DNA from: an uncultured Eggerthellaceae bacterium | GTDB taxonomy: Bacteria > Actinomycetota > Coriobacteriia > Coriobacteriales > Eggerthellaceae | Reading direction: 5' to 3' | NCBI GenBank assembly: GCA_947564425.1 | Contig: CANOBU010000003.1 | Span: 1-57,954 of the forward strand | DNA length: 57,954 nt | Part shown: positions 8,199 through 16,203 of the stretch, in pieces | Layout: the number at the start of each line of letters is the position of its first letter | Position numbering within the stretch: the stretch's first letter is position 1 | Program-made: the position numbers and the translations under genes | The notes under the pieces: generated by a model | Seen by the model: the letters and a program-made list of their open reading frames with translations, nothing else | Databases searched by the model: none | Told to the model about the DNA's origin: nothing

Positions 8199-9719
8199 AT
8201 GGAGCTCTTCACAGACGTGGCGTTTCTTGCGCGCTTGCAGTTCACGCTCACGGTGGCATTCCATTTCATTTTCGTTCCGCTATCCATAGGCGTGGGCCTC
8301 ATCACGGCCATCGCCCAGACCCGGGCCTGCCGCTCGGGCAGCCAGCAGGACGCCGATGCGGCCTGGTTCTGGGTGAAGTGCTTCACGGCCACCTTCGCCG
8401 TGGGCGTGGCCACGGGCATAACCATGGAGTTCTCCTTCGGCACCAACTGGGCCGATTACTCGCGCTTCGTGGGCGATATCTTCGGTGCGCCCCTGGCGGC
8501 CGAGGCGTTGTTCGCCTTCTTCCTGGAGTCCGTGTTCCTGGGCGTGCTGCTGTTCGGCCGCGGGAAGGTGGGGCCCAGGGCCTACACCGCCGCCGCATGG
8601 CTGGTGTGGGGTGGCTCGTGCCTCTCGGCCCTGTGGATCCTCATAGCGAATTCGTGGATGCAGACCCCCGATGGCGCTGCCCTGGCGGCCGATGGCAGCA
8701 AGGCCGTGCTCACCGACTTCTTCGCCGCCGCCTTCAATCCCTCCACCGGCAACCGCTTCTTCCATACGGTGACGGCGGCTTTGGCCCTGGGCGGCATGGT
8801 GGCCATGGCCTTCGCCGCCTATTACTACCTGAAGGGCCGCAACCTGGATTTCGCCAAGAAGACCATGGCGACCGGCGTGGCAGTGACCCTGGTGGGCGCC
8901 GTGGCCCTGTTCGGCTCGGCCCATGCCACGGCCGTGGGCGTGTGGAACGAGCAACCCACCAAGCTGGCCGCCATGGAGGGCCAGTACGAGGACGAGGTGC
9001 CCCCCTTGTACCTGTTCGGCTGGGTTGACGAGCAGAGCCAGGAGGTCCTGGGCCCGGGCATCCCCGGCTTCACCAGCCTTCTGGCCACCGGCACCCTGGA
9101 TACCGAGTACCCGGGCCTGAACACCCTGGCGCAGACCGAGCAATATGGCGCCTTGGACCCGGCGCAGATGCCGGTGAACGCGATCTTCCAAACCTATCAT
9201 TTCATGGTGGCCTTCAGCGGCGTCATACTGTTGCTGGTGGCCTTGGCCCTGATCGCCGTGGCCACGAAGCGCATGCAGCGCTGGAAGTGGCTGCAATGGG
9301 TGCTGTTCATAGCGCCGGCAGTGGCCCTGATCGCCATCGAGGCCGGCTGGTTCACCGCCGAGCTGGGGCGCCAGCCCTGGGTAGTGTACCCCTCGGCCAC
9401 GGGCCCCGAAGGGGTTGAGCTGCTCACCGACACCGCCTATTCCCATTCGGTGTCGGCACCGGAGCTGCTGCTTACCATCGTGCTGTTCTGCGCCATCTAC
9501 CTGCTGCTGTTCGTGGCGTGGATCCGCATCATCTCGAAGTTCGTGAAGAGCGGCCCCCAACCGGCTCCCGCTATCGCCGGGGCTGCCGAAGGGGCCGGCA
9601 TCCCGGAAGACGGCCTGGTGCTCACGGAGGTTGAAGAGGTCGACATAGAGGCGCCGGAGGCGCGGCAGCCGGGTTCCGGCAGCCGGCCCTCCGCTTCTGC
9701 GATGAAGGCGGGTGAATAG
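8199..9719 (+). CDS. cydA: Cytochrome bd quinol oxidase subunit I
   Basis: A 506-residue polytopic membrane protein of the CydA family, which oxidises quinol and reduces O2 to water at high affinity while adding to the proton gradient. It begins MELFTDVAFLARLQFTLTVAFHFIFVP; His22 matches the conserved N-terminal haem ligand. It also contains the GRQPW signature and a short Q loop, as in many Gram-positive and anaerobic bacteria. About nine hydrophobic segments are visible. The last 50 residues are a hydrophilic, acidic/proline tail that looks dispensable. GGGGGAGG precedes the start. cydB follows immediately; cydC and cydD are not in the window. In an anaerobe it probably removes traces of oxygen. 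Confidence 0.95.
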   Translation: MELFTDVAFLARLQFTLTVAFHFIFVPLSIGVGLITAIAQTRACRSGSQQDADAAWFWVKCFTATFAVGVATGITMEFSFGTNWADYSRFVGDIFGAPLAAEALFAFFLESVFLGVLLFGRGKVGPRAYTAAAWLVWGGSCLSALWILIANSWMQTPDGAALAADGSKAVLTDFFAAAFNPSTGNRFFHTVTAALALGGMVAMAFAAYYYLKGRNLDFAKKTMATGVAVTLVGAVALFGSAHATAVGVWNEQPTKLAAMEGQYEDEVPPLYLFGWVDEQSQEVLGPGIPGFTSLLATGTLDTEYPGLNTLAQTEQYGALDPAQMPVNAIFQTYHFMVAFSGVILLLVALALIAVATKRMQRWKWLQWVLFIAPAVALIAIEAGWFTAELGRQPWVVYPSATGPEGVELLTDTAYSHSVSAPELLLTIVLFCAIYLLLFVAWIRIISKFVKSGPQPAPAIAGAAEGAGIPEDGLVLTEVEEVDIEAPEARQPGSGSRPSASAMKAGE

Positions 9720-9720
9720 C

Positions 9721-10737
9721 ATGGAGGCCACGGTTCTGGGCGTCATCTGGTATTTTCTGATCTTCCTGCTTATAGCGGGGTATTTCATCCTGGACGGCTT
9801 CGATCTGGGCGTGGGGGTGCTCTATCCCTTCCTGGGCCGTACCGACGGCGAGCGTGCGCTCATGCGCCGCAGCATCGGACCTGTGTGGGACGGCAACGAG
9901 GTGTGGCTGCTCACGGCGGGCGGCGCCCTATTCGCTGCCTTCGCCCCTGCCTATGCGACGACGTTCTCGGGGTTCTACCTGGCCATAATGCTGGTGCTGT
10001 TCGGGCTTATCCTGCGGGCCGTCTCGCTGGAGTTCGCTCACCGCGACCCCAAGTGGATCAAGCTGTGGAGCGCCTGCTTCTTCATCGGCTCGCTGCTGCC
10101 GGCCCTGTTGATGGGCGTGGCCGTGGGGAATATCTATGCGGGCATTCCCATGGATGCCAACGGCGACTACAGCGGCGTGCCGCTGCTGGGTTTGGTAACG
10201 CCCTTCACGCTGCTCACGGGCCTGCTGGGGCTGGCCATGTTCTGCGCGGCCGGCGCTGCGTGGCTGGCAGCGAAGGCCCCGGAGGATTCCGAGCTGTACC
10301 TGCGGGCCGTTTCCGCCCGGCGCCTGATGCAGCTGGCGTCCATCGCGCTGTTCTTGGTGGTGAGCGCCTATGCGCACCTGATCATCCATCCCGATATGGC
10401 ACCGGAGTTCACGGTGCTGCGGGGCATCCTGGCCGTGGTATTCCTGGCCGCCATGGTCGCCTCCCTCATGATGAAGCCCCTGGGCCGCGGCGACACCCCG
10501 GCGTTCCTGCTGCAATCCGTCGCGGCGGCGGTTCTGGTGTTCTTGCTGGCCACATCGATGTTCCCCAATCTGGTGGTGGCTTCGGCCGACAGCATCGGCC
10601 CCTCCATCACCATCGCCAATGCGGCTTCGGGCGATTACACCCTGGCATGGATGACCGGCATCGCCTGCGTGGGCGTGCCGCTGGTGCTGGTATACCACTT
10701 CATCATCTACCGGACGTTCCGGGGGCGCCTCTCCTAA
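9721..10737 (+). CDS. cydB: Cytochrome bd quinol oxidase subunit II
   Basis: A 338-residue membrane protein of the CydB family, the structural partner of CydA in the bd oxidase. It begins MEATVLGVIWYFLIFLLIAGYFILDGFDLGVGVLYPFL, where the GFDLG segment and the following DGNEVWLLTAGGALFAAFAPAYA are strongly conserved. Eight or so transmembrane helices are apparent. The ATG at 9721 lies one base after the cydA stop, with AAGGCGG in the end of cydA as ribosome site; a GTG at 9712 is in frame but too close to that site. The spacing implies translational coupling with cydA. Confidence 0.95.
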   Translation: MEATVLGVIWYFLIFLLIAGYFILDGFDLGVGVLYPFLGRTDGERALMRRSIGPVWDGNEVWLLTAGGALFAAFAPAYATTFSGFYLAIMLVLFGLILRAVSLEFAHRDPKWIKLWSACFFIGSLLPALLMGVAVGNIYAGIPMDANGDYSGVPLLGLVTPFTLLTGLLGLAMFCAAGAAWLAAKAPEDSELYLRAVSARRLMQLASIALFLVVSAYAHLIIHPDMAPEFTVLRGILAVVFLAAMVASLMMKPLGRGDTPAFLLQSVAAAVLVFLLATSMFPNLVVASADSIGPSITIANAASGDYTLAWMTGIACVGVPLVLVYHFIIYRTFRGRLS

Positions 10738-10805
10738 GGCGTCCCTTACGGCCGGCCCGGGGCTTCGATGCCGGACCGGCTGCAGCATAGCCTGAAAGGG
10801 AGAGC

Positions 10806-12011
10806 GTGGTCGATAATCAGAACGGTTCGGAAGGGAAGGCGCAGGGCGCAACCGGGCGCTACCCCCTTGTCGTGCGCCTATACGGGCTCTTGGCCATTGC
10901 GGGCGGGGCTGTCCAGATACTCGCCTTCATCATAGGGGGCTTCCTGTTGCTGTCCGGGAACGTCAGCTTGGAATCCCTGGAGGTCCATGCTGTCACCACC
11001 TGGGTGGTGCTCGCCGTGCTGCTGGTGCTCACCATCGCCCTTTCGGCCATGTTCATCGTGCTGGGGGTGCGGCTGCTGCGCGGCAACCGCCACCGGGCCG
11101 CGACGTTGGCCAATGCCATGATCGCCCTCGAGGTGGCCTCGCTGCTGTGCCAGCTGCTGCTGTCGGGCCTCAGCACCGACCTGCTGCCCCAGGCCGTCGA
11201 CTTGGTCATCCTCATCGTGCTGCAGACCTATTCCGACCCGGCGCTCTTCGACGAGCGTCGCCTGCAGCGGCATCTGCAGGAGCTCGAGTTGAAGCAGGAG
11301 GCCGAAGAGGGCATCCTGGGCCGCGATATCACGGGCAAGGGCTACATAACCCTGAATTTCTTCAACCTGTTCTGGGTGTTCACCATCTGCTGCGTGCTGG
11401 GGTTGGCCATCGAGGATATCTACCACATCACGGTGGTCGATCCGGGCCATTACCAGGATCGGGCCGGATTGCTCTATGGCCCCTTCAGCCCCATCTACGG
11501 CTGCGGCGCCGTTCTGATGACCGTTGCGCTGAACCGCTTCCACGACAAGAATCCGGTGCTCATCTTCCTGGTGAGCGCTGTGATCGGCGGCTGCTTCGAG
11601 TTCTTCACCAGCTGGTTCATGCAGACGGCCTTCGGCATCGTGGCCTGGGACTACACCGGCACCTTCCTTTCCATCGACGGGCGCACCAACGGTATGTTCA
11701 TGGCCATGTGGGGTGTTCTGGGGCTGGTATGGATCAAGCTGCTGCTGCCCATCATGCTGAAGGTGGTGAACCTGATCCCCTGGAACTGGCGCTATGCCGT
11801 TACCACGGTGTGCGCGGCGCTCATGCTGTGCGACTGCCTGCTGACGCTGGCGGCCCTCGACTGCTGGTACCAGCGCGAGGCCGGCACCATGGACTACAGC
11901 AACCCCTCGGCCATCGTGCAGTTCTGCAACACGCATTACGACGATGCCTTTATGCAGAACCGCTTCCAAACCATGACCATGAACCCCCAGAGCGCCGCCC
12001 GCATCGGCTGA
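10806..12011 (+). CDS. CmpB-like polytopic membrane protein (putative ABC transporter type IV family)
   Basis: A 401-residue membrane protein. Three hydrophobic helices lie in the first 150 residues (LYGLLAIAGGAVQILAFIIG, TWVVLAVLLVLTIALSAMFIV, and a third near 100-125). A charged linker (ERRLQRHLQELELKQEAEEG) follows, then a second membrane block from about residue 185 to 375. That second block, with the pattern GLLYGPFSPIYGCGAVL and FEFFTSWFMQ, resembles the CmpB family annotated as putative ABC-transporter type IV; its function is unknown. Translation starts at GTG 10806 behind AAAGGGAGA. No ATPase gene is adjacent, so a transporter role is not supported by context. Confidence 0.7.
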   Translation: MVDNQNGSEGKAQGATGRYPLVVRLYGLLAIAGGAVQILAFIIGGFLLLSGNVSLESLEVHAVTTWVVLAVLLVLTIALSAMFIVLGVRLLRGNRHRAATLANAMIALEVASLLCQLLLSGLSTDLLPQAVDLVILIVLQTYSDPALFDERRLQRHLQELELKQEAEEGILGRDITGKGYITLNFFNLFWVFTICCVLGLAIEDIYHITVVDPGHYQDRAGLLYGPFSPIYGCGAVLMTVALNRFHDKNPVLIFLVSAVIGGCFEFFTSWFMQTAFGIVAWDYTGTFLSIDGRTNGMFMAMWGVLGLVWIKLLLPIMLKVVNLIPWNWRYAVTTVCAALMLCDCLLTLAALDCWYQREAGTMDYSNPSAIVQFCNTHYDDAFMQNRFQTMTMNPQSAARIG

Positions 12012-12098
12012 TGTGCTAGCATTATGGGCAGAGCAAAAGGCCGGGGCCGCAGGCGCATCTGCCGGGCCCGGGGCAACCGAAACCGATAAAGGGCGGCC

Positions 12099-12944
12099 AT
12101 GGGAAGCGAAGACGACACGCAGACGAACCTGTTATCCAGCTTCAAGCAGGTATTCGGGCGCAACCGGCGCAATGTCTCGGAGGAGGAGATAAAGGAGCTC
12201 GTGGTCGACAACGACGAGCTGCTCGACGACGAGAAGCGCATGATCGGCGAGATCCTGGACTTGAACGACCTGACGGCGGCCGAGGTCATGCAGCCGCGCG
12301 TGGATATCATCGCCATGGAAGACGGCGAGACGGTGCGGGCTGCACTGGAGCGCATGCGCGGCACCGGCTATTCCCGGCTGCCGGTGTACCACGAGGACCT
12401 CGATTCCATAGTGGGCATCGTGCATTACAAGGACCTCATCCCTGCGGTCTTGGACGGCGAGGTCGACGGTCCCATAACCGATTACATGAACGAGGCGCTG
12501 TTCGTGCCCGAGACCAAGGATATCTTCCCCTTGCTCTCCGAGATGCAGGACAAGCGCAAGCAGATGGCCATCGTGGTGGACGAGTACGGCGGCACCGACG
12601 GCTTGATAACCGTCGAGGACATCGTAGAGGAGATCGTCGGCGAGATAGCCGATGAATCCGATTCCGATGCCCCCCTTATAACCCAGACGGCCGAGGGCGA
12701 ATGGACGGTCGATGGCCGCCTGCCCATCGAGGATGCCCAGCGCGCCGGCTGGCCGGTGCGGGACTCCGAGCAGTACGAGACCATAGCCGGCTGGCTCATC
12801 GACACGGTCGATTCGGTGCCGAAGGTGGGGGATGAGTTCCTGCTGGACGGCTATCGCTTCAAAGTGCGGGCCATGCGCCGCCGCCGCATCCAGGTGCTGC
12901 AGGTGACGCGTGAAGAGGATGGCGAAGCGGAAGGGGAGGCCTAG
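12099..12944 (+). CDS. CBS-pair/CorC_HlyC domain protein, hemolysin-C-like
   Basis: A 281-residue soluble protein with two CBS domains (about residues 62-180; EVMQPRVDIIAM and VDEYGGTDGLITVEDIVEEIVGEI are diagnostic) and a C-terminal CorC_HlyC domain (about 195-270). It lacks the N-terminal DUF21 membrane domain of the longer relatives, so it matches the short CorC/TlyC type. CBS pairs bind adenine nucleotides or Mg2+-ATP. CorC has been linked to magnesium and cobalt efflux; whether this protein does that is unknown, and the old name hemolysin should not be taken literally. The following gene begins 56 bases downstream. Confidence 0.85.
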   Translation: MGSEDDTQTNLLSSFKQVFGRNRRNVSEEEIKELVVDNDELLDDEKRMIGEILDLNDLTAAEVMQPRVDIIAMEDGETVRAALERMRGTGYSRLPVYHEDLDSIVGIVHYKDLIPAVLDGEVDGPITDYMNEALFVPETKDIFPLLSEMQDKRKQMAIVVDEYGGTDGLITVEDIVEEIVGEIADESDSDAPLITQTAEGEWTVDGRLPIEDAQRAGWPVRDSEQYETIAGWLIDTVDSVPKVGDEFLLDGYRFKVRAMRRRRIQVLQVTREEDGEAEGEA

Positions 12945-13000
12945 GCGCCCCCTGCCGCCCGCAAGGGCGCGGGAAGGCGAGACCTGGAGGAAGTGACGAT

Positions 13001-13804
13001 TTGGCCCTCAAGGATGCGAGGAAGCAGCTCTGCCGTTCCCGAAACCTGTACATCGGGGGCGTATGCGCGGGCATCGCCGAGTACTACGGCCTGGATGCCC
13101 TGGTCGTACGCATCCTTGCCATACTGCTGGCCCTGGTCACCTTCGGCCTTATCGGCATAGTGTACCTGGTGCTGTGGGCCCATCTGCCCCTGCAGCCGGC
13201 TGCGATGCGCCCGGTGGAGATAGAGCCCCAGGAGGCGCTGCTGTTCAATCACGGCACGGTCGATTACTACCTGATGACGAACGAGGCCGGCGAGGATGAA
13301 TGGGTGCGCCTGCCCATCCGCGGCCTCTCGCCGGCGGGGCGCATCGCCGTCCTCGCGGTGCTGCTGGCGCTGTTCTTCGCTTTGGCCTTCCTGCTGGCGC
13401 CTCTGGTGCCGGGGACGGCCTGGTGGCAGTTCTGGCCCCTTCTCTTCCTCATAGTGGGCATGTTCCTCATAGTGGTGCCCATCCGCTCGCGGGTGGCCTC
13501 GGCTTGGGTGGGGGCCGGCATCATGATGACCGTGGCGTCGGCCGGCTTGCTCTCCATGAGCCTGGATATCGTGGCCTGGGATTCCCTCGCCTATGCCTTC
13601 GAGCTCCTGTGGCCGCTGGTGGTCGTGGCAGCCATCCTGTATATAAGCGGCGTGGTGCGCTCTATGAGCGCTTTGGTCCTGGGCGGGGCCTTCTGCTTCG
13701 TGCTTTTCTGCGTTGTGGGCGTCATCCTGTGCGTTCTGCCCGGTCAGATAGAGACTCTGCGCATTCCCTTCACCATCGGATTGCCGGGGCTCCCTACCGT
13801 CTAG
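13001..13804 (+). CDS. PspC-domain membrane protein
   Basis: A 267-residue membrane protein. Residues 9-60 form a PspC domain (RNLYIGGVCAGIAEYYGLDALVVRILAILLAL), which in enteric bacteria belongs to the phage-shock envelope-stress response. Six or so further hydrophobic segments fill residues 108-260. Translation appears to begin at TTG 13001, ten bases after GGAGG; the sequence immediately downstream matches the family start, and no ATG or GTG fits. A role in sensing or stabilising the membrane is inferred from the domain only. No PspA gene is nearby. Confidence 0.8.
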   Translation: MALKDARKQLCRSRNLYIGGVCAGIAEYYGLDALVVRILAILLALVTFGLIGIVYLVLWAHLPLQPAAMRPVEIEPQEALLFNHGTVDYYLMTNEAGEDEWVRLPIRGLSPAGRIAVLAVLLALFFALAFLLAPLVPGTAWWQFWPLLFLIVGMFLIVVPIRSRVASAWVGAGIMMTVASAGLLSMSLDIVAWDSLAYAFELLWPLVVVAAILYISGVVRSMSALVLGGAFCFVLFCVVGVILCVLPGQIETLRIPFTIGLPGLPTV

Positions 13805-13814
13805 CAACATTCCT

Positions 13815-13844
13815 TTGCATTGGCCCCCCGCTGTGCGGTACAAT
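13815..13844 (+). promoter_or_regulatory. Candidate promoter for the secreted lysozyme-like protein
   Basis: TTGCAT (13815-13820) and TACAAT (13839-13844) are separated by 18 bases in the short gap after the PspC-domain gene. The downstream start codon is at 13891. Confidence 0.5.
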
Positions 13845-13890
13845 ACTTGCTCCACGGCAGCGGTTGCTGCCAGAAGGAGCAATTGAATAC

Positions 13891-14718
13891 ATGAGTCGGA
13901 AGCAGCTTAAACGTACAACCGGCGCAATGGCCCGCATAGCCATCGTCGGTTTTTTTATACTCGTCGTCGCTTGCGGCGTCGGATTCAGTGCGGCCTCGGC
14001 CGATTCGTCCGACGACCTGGCGCGTGCGGGTGCCTTCGGCTTCGATGAGGCCACCCATGCGGCCACCAAGGCCATGCCGGCCGATATCCCCGCCCCGCCC
14101 GAGGCATCCCAGGCCGATGACGGCCAGTCCGCCCTGGCCGTTGCCGCATCGCGCGACCTCGATGCCGGCTTCGCCATGGTGGATGCCCGCGAAGAGGCCG
14201 AGCGCCAGCGCATCGCGCAGGAGAATGCGAAGGCCGTGAAGCGCATGGAGACCCAGAAGGCGAAGCAGGGGGTGGTGTCTCCCACCGACGAGAAGGGCGC
14301 CCCCGCCACGCCCGAGACCACCGAATACGACCTGCCGGCCGTGGATTGGTCGGTGGGCGAGGAGGCCTTCCTGGAGGAATGGACCGCTCGCATCGATGCC
14401 TACCTCGACGATTCGCCGCTGGCGGGCTATGGCAACATCTTCGCCCAGGCTGCTTGGGACAACGGGGTGGACCCCCGCTGGTCGCCCGCCATCTCGAATA
14501 CCGAGAGCACCAAGGGGCGCGTGTGCTTCCTGCCCTGCAATGCCTGGGGCTGGGGCGCGCGCTCGTGGAGCGATTGGGCCACGGCCATCGCCGACCATGT
14601 GGCCGGCCTGGCCGAAGGCTACGGCTACAGCATAACCCCCGATGCGGCGGCTGCGTATTGCCCGCCCAACTCTGCGAACTGGTATCGCAACACCCTCGCC
14701 CAGATGCGTCTGATCTAG
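13891..14718 (+). CDS. Secreted lysozyme/glucosaminidase-like protein
   Basis: A 275-residue exported protein. Residues 1-32 are a signal sequence (basic MSRKQLKRTTGAMAR, then a hydrophobic run ending near SAASA). Residues 33-150 are low-complexity, Ala/Pro/Glu-rich with a short coiled stretch (EEAERQRIAQENAKAVKRM), likely a stalk. The last 110 residues resemble the lysozyme-like fold of peptidoglycan hydrolases (IFAQAAWDNGVDPRWSPAISNTES, then NAWGWGARSWSDWATAIADHVAGL and PPNSANWYRNTLAQM); the glutamate in SNTES is the probable catalytic acid. The frame is open far upstream, but ATG 13891 has AAGGAG in front and begins the signal peptide. It is probably a cell-wall remodelling enzyme. Confidence 0.7.
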   Translation: MSRKQLKRTTGAMARIAIVGFFILVVACGVGFSAASADSSDDLARAGAFGFDEATHAATKAMPADIPAPPEASQADDGQSALAVAASRDLDAGFAMVDAREEAERQRIAQENAKAVKRMETQKAKQGVVSPTDEKGAPATPETTEYDLPAVDWSVGEEAFLEEWTARIDAYLDDSPLAGYGNIFAQAAWDNGVDPRWSPAISNTESTKGRVCFLPCNAWGWGARSWSDWATAIADHVAGLAEGYGYSITPDAAAAYCPPNSANWYRNTLAQMRLI

Positions 14719-14794
14719 GGGGGCGCCGTGCCTTTCGGGGCGCTTTGTGCGAAAATACCCTCGACCGAACAGTTCCGGTTCCGGAAGGATAGCT

Positions 14795-15454
14795 ATGCTC
14801 AACGTCATCGTAGTGGGTTGCGGACGCGTGGGATCGCGCCTTGCCGGCATGCTCTCCGATAACGGCGACAACGTGTGCGTCGTGGATTGGCGCGCCGATG
14901 CCTTCAACAACCTGGGGCGCAGCTTCAACGGCTCCACGGTGCAGGGTATCGGCTACGACGAGGACACCCTGATAAAGGCCGGCATCGAGGATTGCGACGT
15001 GGTGGCCGCCGTCACGCAGTCGGACAATGCCAACCTCATGGTCACGGAGGTGGCCAGCCGCCTGTACGATGTGCCCCATGTGATCGCTCGCCTGTACAAC
15101 CACGACCACGAGCGGGCCTATATGCAGCTGGGAATCGATTACGTCTGCGGCACCACCCTGGTGGCCGAGGAGACCTTCAGCAAGGTGATATCGGGCCATG
15201 GCTCCCATGTGGATACCTTCGGCGACTACGAGGTGCTGCGCTTCTCGCTCGACCTCTCCTGGACCGGACGCGAGTCCATCAGGGTGCACGATATGGAACG
15301 CGAGCACGATATAAGCATCATCGCCTTCGAGCGCAAGGACGGCTCGTCCTCGTCGATCCCCACCGGCGATTCCACGCTGCACCAGAGCGATCTGGTGCTG
15401 GCCTGCGTGCGCCATGACCTTCTGGAATCGTTCTCGCGCTATATCCAATCCTAA
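14795..15454 (+). CDS. TrkA/KtrA-type potassium regulatory protein, first copy
   Basis: A 219-residue cytoplasmic protein with a Rossmann RCK (TrkA-N) domain: the nucleotide-binding GCGRVG follows the first strand (VIVVGCGRVGS), with VVDW at the end of the second. A shorter TrkA-C-like region follows from about residue 140. Such proteins gate Trk/Ktr potassium channels in response to NAD(H) or ATP/ADP. GGAAGGAT lies just before ATG 14795. A related gene starts 12 bases downstream, so the two are co-translated and may form a hetero-oligomeric gating ring, in place of the single tandem TrkA of enterics. No membrane channel gene is adjacent. Confidence 0.85.
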   Translation: MLNVIVVGCGRVGSRLAGMLSDNGDNVCVVDWRADAFNNLGRSFNGSTVQGIGYDEDTLIKAGIEDCDVVAAVTQSDNANLMVTEVASRLYDVPHVIARLYNHDHERAYMQLGIDYVCGTTLVAEETFSKVISGHGSHVDTFGDYEVLRFSLDLSWTGRESIRVHDMEREHDISIIAFERKDGSSSSIPTGDSTLHQSDLVLACVRHDLLESFSRYIQS

Positions 15455-15466
15455 GGACGGCATGCC

Positions 15467-16138
15467 ATGTATATCGTGATAACCGGCGGCGGCAAAGTGG
15501 GCGAGTACCTGGCCACGGTGCTTCTGCAGAGCGGCAACGAGGTGGCGCTCATCGAAGAGGACCAAGCGGTGGCCGACCGGCTTTCCATGGTGCTGCAAGG
15601 CCGCTACCTGGTGATATGCGGCGATGGCTGCAACTCCCGTTATCAAGAGGATGCCGGCATACGCTCCGCCGACGTGTTCGTGGCCGCCACGGGCCAGGAT
15701 GACAACAACCTGGTGTCCTGCGAGATAGCCTCCCGCGTATTCGGCGTGCCCCGCTGCGTCGCCCGCGTGAACGCCCCCAAGAACCAGCGCATCTTCCGCG
15801 CCCTGGGAATCGAGTCGGTCTCGTCCACCGAGATGATCGCGAACCTCATCGAGGAGGAGATGCTCATGGGGTCGGTCAGCGTGGTGTCGTCGTTGACCCA
15901 TGGGGATGTCATCATGGTGGAGGTGGGCGTGCCCCTTACGGCCGATATGTCGCAGTCCGACGGCCTTCTGGCCTACGACGTGCCCATGCCCGATGGCAGC
16001 CTCATCGTGGCCGTGTCGAGCAAAGACGACGTGGAAGTGGTGAACGACGAGACGCGCCTCTATCCCGGCGACACCGTGATAGTAGCCGCCGACCGCGACA
16101 AGGTGAACGCCGTAAGAACCCTCTTCCGCGAACTCTAG
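15467..16138 (+). CDS. TrkA/KtrA-type potassium regulatory protein, second copy
   Basis: A 223-residue protein of the same family as its upstream neighbour. It has the TrkA-N nucleotide-binding motif GGGKVGEYLA near the N terminus, EED at the end of the second strand, and the QDDNNLVSCEIA segment typical of KtrA/TrkA proteins. The C-terminal 80 residues (MPDGSLIVAVSS, LYPGDTVIVAADRDKV) form a clear TrkA-C ligand-binding domain. It is expected to regulate potassium uptake. A GC-rich hairpin separates its end from the convergent purB gene. Confidence 0.87.
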   Translation: MYIVITGGGKVGEYLATVLLQSGNEVALIEEDQAVADRLSMVLQGRYLVICGDGCNSRYQEDAGIRSADVFVAATGQDDNNLVSCEIASRVFGVPRCVARVNAPKNQRIFRALGIESVSSTEMIANLIEEEMLMGSVSVVSSLTHGDVIMVEVGVPLTADMSQSDGLLAYDVPMPDGSLIVAVSSKDDVEVVNDETRLYPGDTVIVAADRDKVNAVRTLFREL

Positions 16139-16171
16139 CAACCTGCAGCAGCGCATGAAGCCAAGGCGGAA

Positions 16172-16187
16172 GGGGCCTCCCGGCCCC
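16172..16187. terminator. Hairpin between convergent TrkA and purB genes
   Basis: GGGGCC (16172-16177) and GGCCCC (16182-16187) form a stem with a four-base loop in the 65-base gap between two convergent genes. It could serve both strands, although neither side has a long U-tract. Confidence 0.45.
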
Positions 16188-16203
16188 GAGCCGCGGACGA
16201 CTC

